Below, one piece after another: positions 16,169 through 25,035 of a stretch of 64,000 nucleotides of DNA. Source of the DNA: DATMER01 sp963741305 (lineage in GTDB: Bacteria; Acidobacteriota; Thermoanaerobaculia; Multivoradales; UBA5704); NCBI GenBank assembly GCA_963741305.1, contig CAVUHL010000003.1, forward strand, positions 4,030,001 through 4,094,000, in the 5' to 3' direction. The notes under the pieces were generated by a model that saw only the letters and a program-made list of their open reading frames with translations, did no database searches and was not told the origin of the DNA. The stretch's first letter is position 1, and each line of letters starts with the position of its first letter. The translations under genes and the position numbers were made by a program.

Positions 16169-18010
16169 ATGACGACAGATCCGTCCCCCCGCGTCCGACC
16201 TTCCCGCCTCACGGCAACCCTCTCTGTCGTGGCCATCGCCGCGTTTATATTTGCAATCTCCGCGCCTGCGCAGCTCCTCCGGCAGGAGAAGGCCGAGGTC
16301 GGCCTGCTTGCGGACCGTACAGCCTACGAGCCGGGCGAGACCGCCCGCGTCGCTGCAAAAGTTACCGTCGAAGAGGGGTGGCACGTCAACAGTAACACAC
16401 CGACGTTCGACTACCTCATCCCCACGAAGCTCGACCTCGAGCTGCCGGCGGGCTGGCCGGAGGAGACCGTCCGCTACCCGAAGCACGAGATGCAGACCTT
16501 CGCCTTCGCGGACCAGCCGCTGGCGGTGTACGACGGGGAGTTCGTGATCCTGGCCGAGCTCAAGGTCCCTGCCGGCGCGAAGAATGGAAAGCTGGAGGTG
16601 CGCGGCGTGCTGGGCTACCAGGCCTGCAACCACTCGCAGTGCCTGGCACCCGTCACCACCGATGCCACGGTCACGCTGACCGTCGGCCCCGACGGCACGC
16701 CGATCGCGAGCGAGCTGTTCCAGGGCGCAGCCGCTCCTTCCGCGCCATCAGGGGCAGGTCCGGACAGGGGGCTCGCGGTCATGCTGCTCCTTGCGCTCCT
16801 GGGTGGATTGATCCTGAACGCGATGCCGTGCGTGCTCCCGGTGCTCTCGCTCAAGGTTTTCGGCCTGGTGCGCAGCGCGGGACACGGCCGCTCGGAGGTG
16901 GTGCGCGGCGCGCTGGCCACGGCGGCGGGCATCATCGTCTCCTTCCTGGCTCTGGCCATCGCGGCCATTGTGGCGAAGACAGCGGGCGCGGCCGTGGGCT
17001 GGGGCATCCAGTTCCAGCGGCCCGGCTTCGTGGCATTCCTCGCGGTGGTGGTGGTCCTCTTCTGCCTGAACCTTTGGGGCCTGTTCGAGATCCCGCTGCC
17101 GCAGCGGCTGGCGCGGCTCGGCGGCTCGGGCCCGCGCGAGGGGCTCGGCGGCCACTTCGCCTCGGGCCTGTTCGCCACGCTGATGGCGACGCCGTGCTCG
17201 GCGCCGTTCCTGGGCACCGCGGTCGGCTTCGCGCTCGGGCAGGAGGCGCCGTCGATCCTGGCCATCTTCGCGGCGGTGGGGATCGGCATGGCCCTCCCCT
17301 ACCTGCTGCTGGCCGCGGCGCCGGGAGCGGCGCGGCTGCTCCCCAAGCCGGGCGCCTGGATGGATACCCTGCGCGGCATCATGGGCTTCCTGCTCGCCGC
17401 GGCGGCGGTGTGGCTCTTCTACGTGCTGTCGAGCCAGATCTCGCTGGAGCGGCTGGCGATGATCCAGCTCGGCCTGCTGGCCATGGCTCTCTTCCTCTGG
17501 TTGCGCCACCGGCAGATGCTCACCGGCGGTAGTTCTCGACGCTGGCTGGCCGAGGCCGGGATGATCACGGCCGTGGCGCTGACGGTCGGGATCGCGGCCG
17601 TCTCTCCTGCCATCGGATCGAATCCTCAGCTCGCCGAAGCCACGCCGGGCCTCATCGAGTGGCAGCCCTGGGACCGTACCCGCGCCGAGTCGCTGGCCGC
17701 CGAGGGGCAGCTGGTCTTCGTGGACGTGACGGCCGACTGGTGCTTCACCTGCAAGGTCAACGAGCGGCTGGTGCTGGAGACGCCGGAGATCGCGGGAGCC
17801 TTCGAGGAGCACGGCGTCGTCCCGATGAAGGCGGACTGGACGAACCGCAACGACGAGATCGGCAAGTTCCTGGCCGAGCACGGCCGCTACGGCATCCCGT
17901 TCTACCTGCTCTACCGTCCGGGACAGGAGCCGCGGGTGTTCAGCGAGCTATTGACCAAGGAAGGGTTGCAGGAAGCGGTGCAGGTGGCGGCCTCCGTGGC
18001 CCAGCGTTAA
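16169..18010 (+). CDS. dsbD: Thiol:disulfide interchange protein DsbD
   Basis: This 613-residue protein is membrane-embedded. An N-terminal signal anchor leads to the periplasmic alpha domain (AKVTVEEGWHVNSNTP; cysteines in YQACNHSQCLAP). The central eight-helix domain has MPCVLPVLSLKVFGL and TPCSAPFLGTAVGFAL, each with one of the transmembrane redox cysteines. The C-terminal thioredoxin-like domain has DVTADWCFTCKVNE (Cys525-x-x-Cys528). It carries reducing power from cytoplasmic thioredoxin to the periplasm for cytochrome c maturation or disulfide isomerisation. All three cysteine pairs are present, so it should be functional. Confidence 0.95.
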   Translation: MTTDPSPRVRPSRLTATLSVVAIAAFIFAISAPAQLLRQEKAEVGLLADRTAYEPGETARVAAKVTVEEGWHVNSNTPTFDYLIPTKLDLELPAGWPEETVRYPKHEMQTFAFADQPLAVYDGEFVILAELKVPAGAKNGKLEVRGVLGYQACNHSQCLAPVTTDATVTLTVGPDGTPIASELFQGAAAPSAPSGAGPDRGLAVMLLLALLGGLILNAMPCVLPVLSLKVFGLVRSAGHGRSEVVRGALATAAGIIVSFLALAIAAIVAKTAGAAVGWGIQFQRPGFVAFLAVVVVLFCLNLWGLFEIPLPQRLARLGGSGPREGLGGHFASGLFATLMATPCSAPFLGTAVGFALGQEAPSILAIFAAVGIGMALPYLLLAAAPGAARLLPKPGAWMDTLRGIMGFLLAAAAVWLFYVLSSQISLERLAMIQLGLLAMALFLWLRHRQMLTGGSSRRWLAEAGMITAVALTVGIAAVSPAIGSNPQLAEATPGLIEWQPWDRTRAESLAAEGQLVFVDVTADWCFTCKVNERLVLETPEIAGAFEEHGVVPMKADWTNRNDEIGKFLAEHGRYGIPFYLLYRPGQEPRVFSELLTKEGLQEAVQVAASVAQR

Positions 18011-18024
18011 GGACCCCGTTCCGT

Positions 18025-18080
18025 GTAGGGGCACCCCTCGTGGGTGCCCTCCGGAGGGCGGCCACAAGAGCCGCCCCTAC
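18025..18080. repeat. Palindromic GTAGGGGC repeat element, copy 1
   Basis: This 56-base element starts GTAGGGGCACCC and ends GCCGCCCCTAC, with a CCTCCGGAGG centre. Related copies lie at 26647-26743 and 56894-56950. It sits between convergent dsbD and rarA, and the CTA at its end supplies the rarA stop codon. It may serve as a bidirectional terminator. Such elements are widespread in many phyla. Confidence 0.8.
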
Positions 18081-19447
18081 AATCGCTTTTTCTTGACCTC
18101 TTCCCGCAGCGCACGCACCTTCTCCAGCCTCTCCTTGAGCTTGGCTTCAAAGCCCTTTCCCTGGGGCTCGTAGAAGCGCGTGCCCTGGAGCGAATCGGGC
18201 AGGCAGTCGAGCCCGCCGGTCCCCTCCTCCGTGTCATGGGCGTAGACGTAGCCCTTGCCGTAGCCCAGCCCTTTCATGAGCGCGGTCGACGCGTTGCGGA
18301 TCGATTTCGGGACCGGATCGGCCGGCCGCTCCTCGACCGTGCGGCGGGCGAGTCCATAGGCCGCATAGACGGCGTTGCTTTTGGGCGCGAGCGCGAGATA
18401 GAGCGCGGCTTCGGCCAGCGCAAGCTCGCCTTCGGGAGAACCGAGGCGCTGGTAGGCGTCCCAGGCAGCGAGGGTGAGCGGCAGGGCCTGGGGATCGGCA
18501 AGGCCGACGTCCTCGCTGGCGAAGCGGACCATGCGCCGGGCGAGATAGCGCGGGTCCTCGCCAGCCGCGAGCATGCGGGTGAGCCAGTAGAGGGCAGCGT
18601 CCGCATCGCTGTCGCGCAGCGACTTGTGGAGGGCGGAGATCAGGTTGAAATGCTCCTCGCCGGACTTGTCGTAGAGCAGCACCTTGCGCTGGGCCAGCCG
18701 CTGAATCGACGCTGCATTGAGGAGGTTCTCTTCCGAAGACGTCGCATCCGCGACCGCCAGCTCCAGGAGATTGAGCGCCCGCCGGGCGTCGCCCGAGCCG
18801 AGACTCGCCAGCGAGGCGAGCGCCTCGTCGTCGGCCTCCACGCCTGATTCCCCAAGGCCGCGCTCGGGATCCTTGAGCGCCCGCCGCATCAGCTCGATCA
18901 GCTCCTCCGCCGAGAGCGCTTCGAGCACGACCACCCGGCAGCGGGAGAGGAGCGCCGCGTTCAGCTCGAACGACGGGTTCTCCGTGGTGGCCCCCACGAG
19001 CACCACGTCGCCACGCTCCACATAGGGGAGGAAGGCATCCTGCTGCGCCCGGTTGAAGCGGTGGATCTCGTCTACGAAGAGGAGGGTACGGCGCCCCTGC
19101 GCCTTGCGCAGCCGCACCGCCTCGGCCATGACGTCCTTGACCTCCTTGATGCCCGAGGTCACGGCCGAGAAGGGGACGAAGTGGGCCGCCGTTTCGGTCG
19201 CGATGAGCCGCGCCAGCGTGGTTTTGCCCGACCCTGGAGGTCCCCAGAAGATCAGCGAAGGCACCCGGTCAGCCTGAATGGCCCGCCGCAGGAAGCCGCC
19301 CTCCCCCACCACCTCTTCATGGCCGATCAGCTCGGCGAGCGTCTGGGGGCGCATGCGCTCCGCGAGGGGGGAGGGAGCGCTGTCGGCCTCCTCGCGGCGT
19401 GGTGCCGAGGAATCAGGTTCCTGGTCGTCGAAAAGGGTGCGGGGCAT
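18077..19447 (-). CDS. rarA: Replication-associated recombination protein A
   Basis: This 456-residue AAA+ ATPase has an N-terminal region with the motif PLAERMRPQTLAELIGHEEV. Walker A is GPPGSGKT (residues 69-76), Walker B is LLFVDEIHRFNRAQQDAFLP, and sensor 1 is GATTENPSFELN. The C-terminal tetramerisation domain is typical of RarA/MgsA (WLTRMLAAGEDPRYLARRMV, ALPLTLAAWDAYQRLGSPEGE, NAVYAAYGLARR). RarA acts at stalled replication forks with SSB and RecA. The last codons lie in a repeat element. An in-frame tail of basic residues (EEVKKKRL) closes the protein. Confidence 0.96.
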   Translation of the reverse strand: MPRTLFDDQEPDSSAPRREEADSAPSPLAERMRPQTLAELIGHEEVVGEGGFLRRAIQADRVPSLIFWGPPGSGKTTLARLIATETAAHFVPFSAVTSGIKEVKDVMAEAVRLRKAQGRRTLLFVDEIHRFNRAQQDAFLPYVERGDVVLVGATTENPSFELNAALLSRCRVVVLEALSAEELIELMRRALKDPERGLGESGVEADDEALASLASLGSGDARRALNLLELAVADATSSEENLLNAASIQRLAQRKVLLYDKSGEEHFNLISALHKSLRDSDADAALYWLTRMLAAGEDPRYLARRMVRFASEDVGLADPQALPLTLAAWDAYQRLGSPEGELALAEAALYLALAPKSNAVYAAYGLARRTVEERPADPVPKSIRNASTALMKGLGYGKGYVYAHDTEEGTGGLDCLPDSLQGTRFYEPQGKGFEAKLKERLEKVRALREEVKKKRL

Positions 19448-19471
19448 GGTTGAACGGTACTCCAGTTTCTC

Positions 19472-20476
19472 TCAGGACACCACGGACCTCAAGCGCTCCC
19501 GCTGCTCCGGATCGAGCCGCTCGACTGCCTTCTGCACGGATTTGGCGGCGGTGCCACGGCGCTGCAGGGCTTCCCACGCGATGGGCAGGTCACCCGGCCG
19601 GTCTGCAAGGAGCAGGTCCAGAAGATCCCCGGCCTGCCGCAGGTCCTTCGCGGCCTTGGCCTGCTCGGAGACCGGCCGCCGGCGGGAGATCCAGAGCTTG
19701 TGGAACGCGAACCGGGCCGGGTGCGGGACGTTGACCAGAATCCCCGGGCCGGCGACCACCACCGCCTGCACCGGGTCCTCGATGAGGTAGTCGAGGAGGC
19801 GCAGGGGATGAGCGGAGACGCCGAGCGACGGCAGGAACACCGGCGTCGATGACTCCGGGCCGGACAGCGGCGTCAGAAAGTCGACGCGCAGCTCGCGCCC
19901 ACGGATCTTGAACGAGGTGCTCGGGTGCTTGATCAGCGAGCGCTCCACGTCCACCGGGCCGGTCTCCTGCGACAGCGCGATGCCGATCGCGCGGTCCTGG
20001 GCGAGATCGACGTCCTGGGTGCGGAGCGACTGGCCTTCGAAGCGCGCTCCGAGGAGGTTCCCGTAGACACGGAAGGCCTGGGTGCCGACGAGCACCCCGC
20101 CCAGCCGGAACACCCCTGAATCCGCCAGGAGCAGAAGCACCTTGCCGACCGCCGCGCTCTCCGCCGCCGCTCCCCCGGCGGTGAGCATGCTCGTCAGCCG
20201 GGTACGCTGGGCCTCGTCCGCGGCGGAGCGCTCCCGGGCCTGCCGGACCTCGTCCATCCAGGCCAGGAGCGCGTCGGACTCCCGGCCCAGGTAATGCTGG
20301 CGCTTGCGGTCACCCTCCTGCCGCTGGAAGTACCAGTACGTCCCGCCCTTGATCTGCTTGGAGACGAACGTCCCGAGAGAGGTCCCGACCACTGCCTCGG
20401 CCTCGGCGTGGATCACCTGCTCCAGCAGCTCGGCGTAGAGGGTCTGCGTCGTCTCGGGAAGCCGCTCATAGGCCAT
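19472..20476 (-). CDS. GSU2403 family nucleotidyltransferase-fold protein
   Basis: This 334-residue protein starts MAYERLPETTQTLYAELLEQ. It carries the features I associate with the GSU2403 family: GTFVSKQIKGGTYWYFQRQ in the N-terminal part and the nucleotidyltransferase-like core LLADSGVFRLGGVLVGTQAF followed by RTQDVDLAQDR (a DxD-type acidic pair). The C-terminal region is helical (HPARFAFHKLWISRRR and DLRQAGDLLDLLL). These proteins resemble MNT-type nucleotidyltransferases and often occur in accessory DNA. The substrate is unknown. It ends 24 bases from the rarA start. Confidence 0.82.
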   Translation of the reverse strand: MAYERLPETTQTLYAELLEQVIHAEAEAVVGTSLGTFVSKQIKGGTYWYFQRQEGDRKRQHYLGRESDALLAWMDEVRQARERSAADEAQRTRLTSMLTAGGAAAESAAVGKVLLLLADSGVFRLGGVLVGTQAFRVYGNLLGARFEGQSLRTQDVDLAQDRAIGIALSQETGPVDVERSLIKHPSTSFKIRGRELRVDFLTPLSGPESSTPVFLPSLGVSAHPLRLLDYLIEDPVQAVVVAGPGILVNVPHPARFAFHKLWISRRRPVSEQAKAAKDLRQAGDLLDLLLADRPGDLPIAWEALQRRGTAAKSVQKAVERLDPEQRERLRSVVS

Positions 20477-20485
20477 GGACCCTAG

Positions 20486-22534
20486 TTATACGCCAGTTTC
20501 TGCGACTTGGCGTATAACTCGGGCCACCTCCACCCGGGCATCGTTGAAACACGCCCCCTGGCCCAGATCGGTAAAGGTGTCGGGCGAGACCGCATTGGCC
20601 GTGGTGCCGGAGAGGGTCTGGTGGCTCCAGAGGCCTTTGGGAAGGACGACCACGCCGGGCTTCACGTCGCGGGTGAGCCGCGCCTTCACCCGCACTTCCC
20701 CATAGGTGTTCCAGACCCGGATCTCGTCGCCGTCCGCGATCCCGCGGAGAGCGGCGTCTTCCGGGTGGATCTCCAGGGGGCAGAGGTCGCGGTAGAGGTT
20801 GCCCAGGTAGGAGCTGATCGTCCTGGCGGTGGCCGGCGAGATCAGGGCGAGGGAACGGCTGTCCGGGTCCTCCTGGTATGTGTACATCCCGAACGGCGCC
20901 TCCCGGTCGAGGGCCTCGGGGACGAGGTGCGCCTTGCGGTCCGGGGTCAGCGGGAAGGAGTCCCCGAACTGGATGGGCGCCCAGCCGGTGTCCGGAAAGG
21001 TGATGCCGTCCCGGTCGAGCTCGTTCCGCATGCGCTCGCTCTTGCCCAGGAGCGCAGCTTCGAACTCGGCCGCGGTCTCCGGCTCACCCGGGCGGCTCAG
21101 CCCGAGCCGGCGGCAGAGGTCGCCGAAGACTTCATAGTTCGGCCGTGACTCCCCGGCCGGGGCCGCCACCGCTTCCGTTCGGTTCATCAGCATCGAGCCG
21201 TAGCCGCGGGAGAGCTCCCGGTGCTCCAGGAAGGTCGTGGCCGGCAGCACCAGGTCGGCATAGCGCGCCGTGTCGGTCCAGAACTGCTCGAAGACCACTG
21301 TGAACAGGTCTTCGCGCTCCAGGCCGCGGCGGACCAGCTCCTGGTTCGGCATCGTCGCCAGGGCGTTGCAGTTGTAGACGAAGAGGAACTTGACCGGCGG
21401 GTCCTGCTCCTCGACCAGCGTCCGCCCGAGGAGGTTCATGTTGACCGTCCGCGTGGCGGGCTCGGGCTCCCTGACCGCCGTGGGCCGGTCGAACGCGAAC
21501 GCGCCCGAGTTGCTCAGGGTGTAGCCGCCGCCGCGCAATCCGAACTTGCCCGCCACCGCCGGCAGCGCGATCACCGACGCGATCGCCGAGCCGCCGTTGC
21601 GGTTGCGCTCCAGGCCCCAGCCGCAGCGGATCGCGGCAGGCGAGGCCTCCGCGTACATCCGGGCGAGGCGCTCGATCGCCTCGGCCGGGACGCCGCTGAC
21701 CCCCGCGGCGCGCTCGAACGTCCATGGGAGCGCCCGCTTGCGCAGCTCCTCGGCGCCGTGCGCGTGCTCGTTGAGGAAGCCCCAGTCCGCGAAGCCCTCC
21801 TCGAAGAGGAAGCGATGGACCGCGAGCGCCAGCGGCAGGTCGGTCCCGGGGCGCGGCGCCAGGTGCATGTCCGCCTTCTTGGCCAGGGGCGTGCGCCTCG
21901 GATCGATGACGATCATCTTGGCGCCGCGGCGCTGCGCCTCCTGGAGGATCGGAACCAGGTGGATGCCGGACGCAGAGGGGTTCGCCCCCCAGACCACGAT
22001 CAGCTTCGAATGAACGTAGTCGGGCAGCGCGATCCCGGCCATCTTGCCGTAAAGGCCCGTCGCCGCCCGTCCCGTCGCCGCTGCGCAGACGGTGCGCGCC
22101 AGGCGCGACGCCCCCAGCCGGTAGAACAGGCGGGCGTCGGTGGTGTCCTGGGTGAGCAGCCCATTCGAGCCGCCGTAGGAGAACGGCAGGATCGACTCGC
22201 CCCCCCACCCCTCGCGTGCTTCCCGCATCCGCGTGGCCGCGAGGTCGAGGGCCACGTCCCACGAGACCTGCTCGAAGCTGTTCGAGCCCGGTTGTCCCCC
22301 TTTTGGGCCAATCCGCACCGCGGGATGAAGCACCCGTTCCTCCCCGTAGAGCAGCTCCGGGAGGCGGCGGACCTTGGAGCAGATGTAGCCCTGGGTCACC
22401 GGGTTGACATGGGTGCCGTCGATCTTCACGACACGCCCGTCCTCGACGCGCACCTCGAGGCTGCAGGCGTCGGGGCAATCCAGCGGGCAGGTGGAGGGGA
22501 GAACCTGGGTCGAAGGGAGGAGGGGCTCGGTCAT
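20486..22534 (-). CDS. Molybdopterin-dependent oxidoreductase (formate dehydrogenase/BisC-like)
   Basis: This 682-residue protein starts at MTEPLLPSTQVLPSTC; upstream in-frame codons come from the adjacent repeat array. A [4Fe-4S] site is formed by CPLDCPDACSLEV and the later Cys in GYICSKVRRL. Molybdopterin-binding features are FSYGGSNGLL, VWGANPSASGIHLVP, VIDPRRTPLAKKADMHLAPR and the C-terminal domain (LEIHPEDAALRGIADGDEIRV). No signal peptide is visible and there is no partner iron-sulfur or membrane subunit beside it. The substrate (formate, sulfur oxyanion or N-oxide) is unresolved. Confidence 0.92.
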   Translation of the reverse strand: MTEPLLPSTQVLPSTCPLDCPDACSLEVRVEDGRVVKIDGTHVNPVTQGYICSKVRRLPELLYGEERVLHPAVRIGPKGGQPGSNSFEQVSWDVALDLAATRMREAREGWGGESILPFSYGGSNGLLTQDTTDARLFYRLGASRLARTVCAAATGRAATGLYGKMAGIALPDYVHSKLIVVWGANPSASGIHLVPILQEAQRRGAKMIVIDPRRTPLAKKADMHLAPRPGTDLPLALAVHRFLFEEGFADWGFLNEHAHGAEELRKRALPWTFERAAGVSGVPAEAIERLARMYAEASPAAIRCGWGLERNRNGGSAIASVIALPAVAGKFGLRGGGYTLSNSGAFAFDRPTAVREPEPATRTVNMNLLGRTLVEEQDPPVKFLFVYNCNALATMPNQELVRRGLEREDLFTVVFEQFWTDTARYADLVLPATTFLEHRELSRGYGSMLMNRTEAVAAPAGESRPNYEVFGDLCRRLGLSRPGEPETAAEFEAALLGKSERMRNELDRDGITFPDTGWAPIQFGDSFPLTPDRKAHLVPEALDREAPFGMYTYQEDPDSRSLALISPATARTISSYLGNLYRDLCPLEIHPEDAALRGIADGDEIRVWNTYGEVRVKARLTRDVKPGVVVLPKGLWSHQTLSGTTANAVSPDTFTDLGQGACFNDARVEVARVIRQVAETGV

Positions 22535-22556
22535 ACGGGTGATTCTAGCGGCAAAC

Positions 22557-22785
22557 GAGTGGGTAGAAGGGTCCAAACGAGCGGGTAGGAAGGGCCAACG
22601 AGCGGGTAGAAGGGGCCACCCACTGGGTAGAGCGTCCAAACGAACGGGTAGAGGCCTCTACCCGTTGGGTAGCGAGGCCCGATCGAGCAGGTAGAGAGGT
22701 CTACCCGGCGGGTAGAGCGCTCCAACGAGCGGGTAGAGGGCTCTACCCCGCCGTTGGAGGGTTCTACCCGCTCGTTGGTGGACGC
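22557..22785. repeat. 21-bp periodic repeat array B (about 11 units)
   Basis: GGGTAG recurs at 22561, 22583, 22604, 22625, 22646 and 22667, then near 22689, 22710 and 22731, giving a 21-bp period with two 22-bp steps; diverged units continue to about 22785. Several units form the palindrome GGGTAGAGNNCTCTACCC (for example 22646-22663 and 22731-22748); others are GGGTAGA with CCAACGAGC. It fills the start of the gap between the oxidoreductase and the M23 peptidase. The rest of the gap (22786-22987) holds an AT-richer stretch likely to carry the promoter of the M23 gene. Confidence 0.85.
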
Positions 22786-22987
22786 TGCTGGTAATCCCGG
22801 CTTGCGAAACCTTTTCCGGCGCAAGACGGCGAGCGGAGGGTAAAGGAAAGTACGCTCGGAACCGGCTTTTGTTACAGGCGTTTGCAAAGAAAAAAAACTT
22901 GATCGGAACGTGAGGAAACCCAGAGTTTAGCATCGTTTCCTGCCTGCGGCCGGACCTCAACTTCCCCCGGCCGCAGGAGAAGAAACG

Positions 22988-24880
22988 ATGAGCGCACCGA
23001 ACCTCGGCATCACCGTCGAGCCCCTGGAATCCGGCAAGGCCGTCTTCCTGGCCCTCGCTCCGCAGAAGAGCGGGCTCAAGGAAAAAGGACGGCTCCTGCT
23101 CCTCCTCACGATCAAGAACAAGGAGGGCAGCAAGGTCAAGATGAAAGACCTCACGCTGGCCTTCAAGACGCCCACTCAACCGACCGCCACGATCCCGCTG
23201 AAGTTCATCGGCAACGACGGCAAGAGCTGGGACTTCGAGGTCGAAGCCGGAGCCACGGGCCAGTGGGTCTTCCAGAAGCCGGACCAGGACGTCATCCTGA
23301 CGGCGCCCTTCCCCACCCAGGTCATCCTCGGCGTGTCCTGCCACGGCTTCACCTCGCCGGCGACCGTGACGCTGCCGCTGGCCGCCCACAAGAGCCCGGC
23401 GCCGCAAGGCGGCTACCTCTTCCCGGCCCGGGCCAGCGACCTGCGCCAGGGCGAGTACTGGAGCGCCGAAGGGGACACCCATGGCGTCGGCAGTGCCGGG
23501 AGCCAGATCTTCGCCTATGACATGGGCGTGATCGGCTTCAACGGCGGCTGGTCCGACCTGCTGCCCGGGACCAATCGGGACAAGAACGCCAATTTCCGGA
23601 TCTGGGGCAAGCCCATCTACGCCGTGGCCGACGGCACCGTGCTGCACGCGCTGAACGACGTGCCGGGCAACCCCAAGCCCCTGAGCTGGAATTCGCAGGA
23701 GGAGCTCGACAAGAAGATGAAGGAGCAGATGGACAAGTATTGGGGCGCCTTTGTGGACAAGAACGGCGGCGCCGGCAACCACCTGGCCATCCAGCACGGC
23801 GACGAGGCCGTGGGCTACTGCCACCTCCAGAAGGGCTCCATCCCGGCCAAGCTCAAGAAGGACGCGAAGGTGAAGGCCGGGGACTTCCTCGGGCTGGCCG
23901 GGAACTCGGGCAACTCCACGGCGCCCCACCTCCACATCGACGCGACCCAGGGCGGCGCGCTCCGTCCGATGCCGTTCCGGGACGCCTGGGTGGTCGACCG
24001 CACGGCGATCCTGCCCCCCGATCCCAAGGGGCCGTGGACCGCGATGAAGGGGCACGGGGTCCCCGACGTCCCCTCGGCGATCTGGCCTGCCGCCACGGCG
24101 CCGGCCTGGTATCCGCCGAGCTGGGCCGAGATCGCCCGGCACGGCATCCCGGAGGCGTCCTACCAGGCCGAGTTCGACAAGATCGCCGGCTCGGGCTACC
24201 GCCTCGTCTGGGTGGACGGATACGAGGTCAATGGCAAGACCTTCTTCAACGTCATCTTCCGCCCGGCCGACGGCACCTCCTGGGTGGCCCGCCACGCCCT
24301 GAACGGCGCCGCGTACCAGAAGGAGTTCAGCACGTGGACCGCGAAGGGCTACCGCCTGCTCCATATCGAGACCTACCTGAGCGGCGGCCAGGTCTGCTAC
24401 GCGCCGATCTTCGTCAAGTCCCCCGGCCCGGGCTTCATCGCCTACCACGGGCGCACGGCGGCGGAGCACCAGGCGGAGTTCGTCAAGCTCACCGGCGACG
24501 GCTGGCGGCCGGTCAACATCAGCGTCGTCTCCCCGGGAGGCGACCGCCGGTACACCGCGCTGTATGAGAAGCGCGACGTCGGCAGCTTCTTCACGAAGAG
24601 CTTCCTGACCCCGGCCGAGTATCAGGCGCACTTCAACGCCAACGTCGAGGACGGCCGCAAGCTCGTCTACCTGAATGCCTACACGCATGACGGCAGCCCG
24701 CGCATCACGGCCATCTGGAACGAGAAGGCGCCTGCGGCGTTCAGCGCCAGGCACGGGCTGAGCGGCGGCGGATACCAGGCGGAGTTCGACAAGCACCTCG
24801 GCGGCGGTTTCCTGACACGCGCCGTCGCGGGCTACGAGGAGAACGACAGCCACCGTTTCGCGGCCCTCTGGAGCAAGTAG
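22988..24880 (+). CDS. M23 peptidase-domain protein with C-terminal bacterial tandem repeats
   Basis: This 630-residue protein has an immunoglobulin-like N-terminal region (1-130). A LytM/M23-type domain follows (about 150-330): HGVGSAGSQIFAYDMG and the zinc-binding HLHIDA with SGNSTAPHLH before it. Residues about 370-630 are five repeats of about 50 residues with the pattern HG(I/L)...YQAEFDK...GYRL, the form known as bacterial tandem repeat domain 1. There is no signal peptide, which is odd for a cell-wall endopeptidase, so export may be non-classical or the domain may be degenerate. It could also act on a non-peptidoglycan substrate. Confidence 0.85.
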   Translation: MSAPNLGITVEPLESGKAVFLALAPQKSGLKEKGRLLLLLTIKNKEGSKVKMKDLTLAFKTPTQPTATIPLKFIGNDGKSWDFEVEAGATGQWVFQKPDQDVILTAPFPTQVILGVSCHGFTSPATVTLPLAAHKSPAPQGGYLFPARASDLRQGEYWSAEGDTHGVGSAGSQIFAYDMGVIGFNGGWSDLLPGTNRDKNANFRIWGKPIYAVADGTVLHALNDVPGNPKPLSWNSQEELDKKMKEQMDKYWGAFVDKNGGAGNHLAIQHGDEAVGYCHLQKGSIPAKLKKDAKVKAGDFLGLAGNSGNSTAPHLHIDATQGGALRPMPFRDAWVVDRTAILPPDPKGPWTAMKGHGVPDVPSAIWPAATAPAWYPPSWAEIARHGIPEASYQAEFDKIAGSGYRLVWVDGYEVNGKTFFNVIFRPADGTSWVARHALNGAAYQKEFSTWTAKGYRLLHIETYLSGGQVCYAPIFVKSPGPGFIAYHGRTAAEHQAEFVKLTGDGWRPVNISVVSPGGDRRYTALYEKRDVGSFFTKSFLTPAEYQAHFNANVEDGRKLVYLNAYTHDGSPRITAIWNEKAPAAFSARHGLSGGGYQAEFDKHLGGGFLTRAVAGYEENDSHRFAALWSK

Positions 24881-24901
24881 GTCCCCTTGGATGAGGAAGG
24901 C

Positions 24902-24938
24902 GCCGCGGGGGCCGGCATCGCATGCCGGCCCCCGCGGC
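24902..24938. terminator. Strong 17-bp-stem hairpin after the M23 gene
   Basis: Arms 24902-24918 and 24922-24938 are a perfect inverted repeat (GCCGCGGGGGCCGGCAT, loop CGC). It begins 21 bases after the M23 stop. It lacks a good T-tract (CTTGTC follows), so it is a likely but not certain terminator. Confidence 0.65.
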
Positions 24939-25035
24939 CTTGTCACGCTTCCCGGCCGCCGTGCACTGTCAGTGTCAGGGGCTTGCCTGGGTCTCCCGAT
25001 GCCACTACCCTAGCCGCACCTTGAGGAGAGCCCCA

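Noticed and set aside
22658..24946. Long minus-strand frame antisense to the M23 gene
   Set aside because: High-GC shadow of the coding strand; the plus-strand protein has clear domains.
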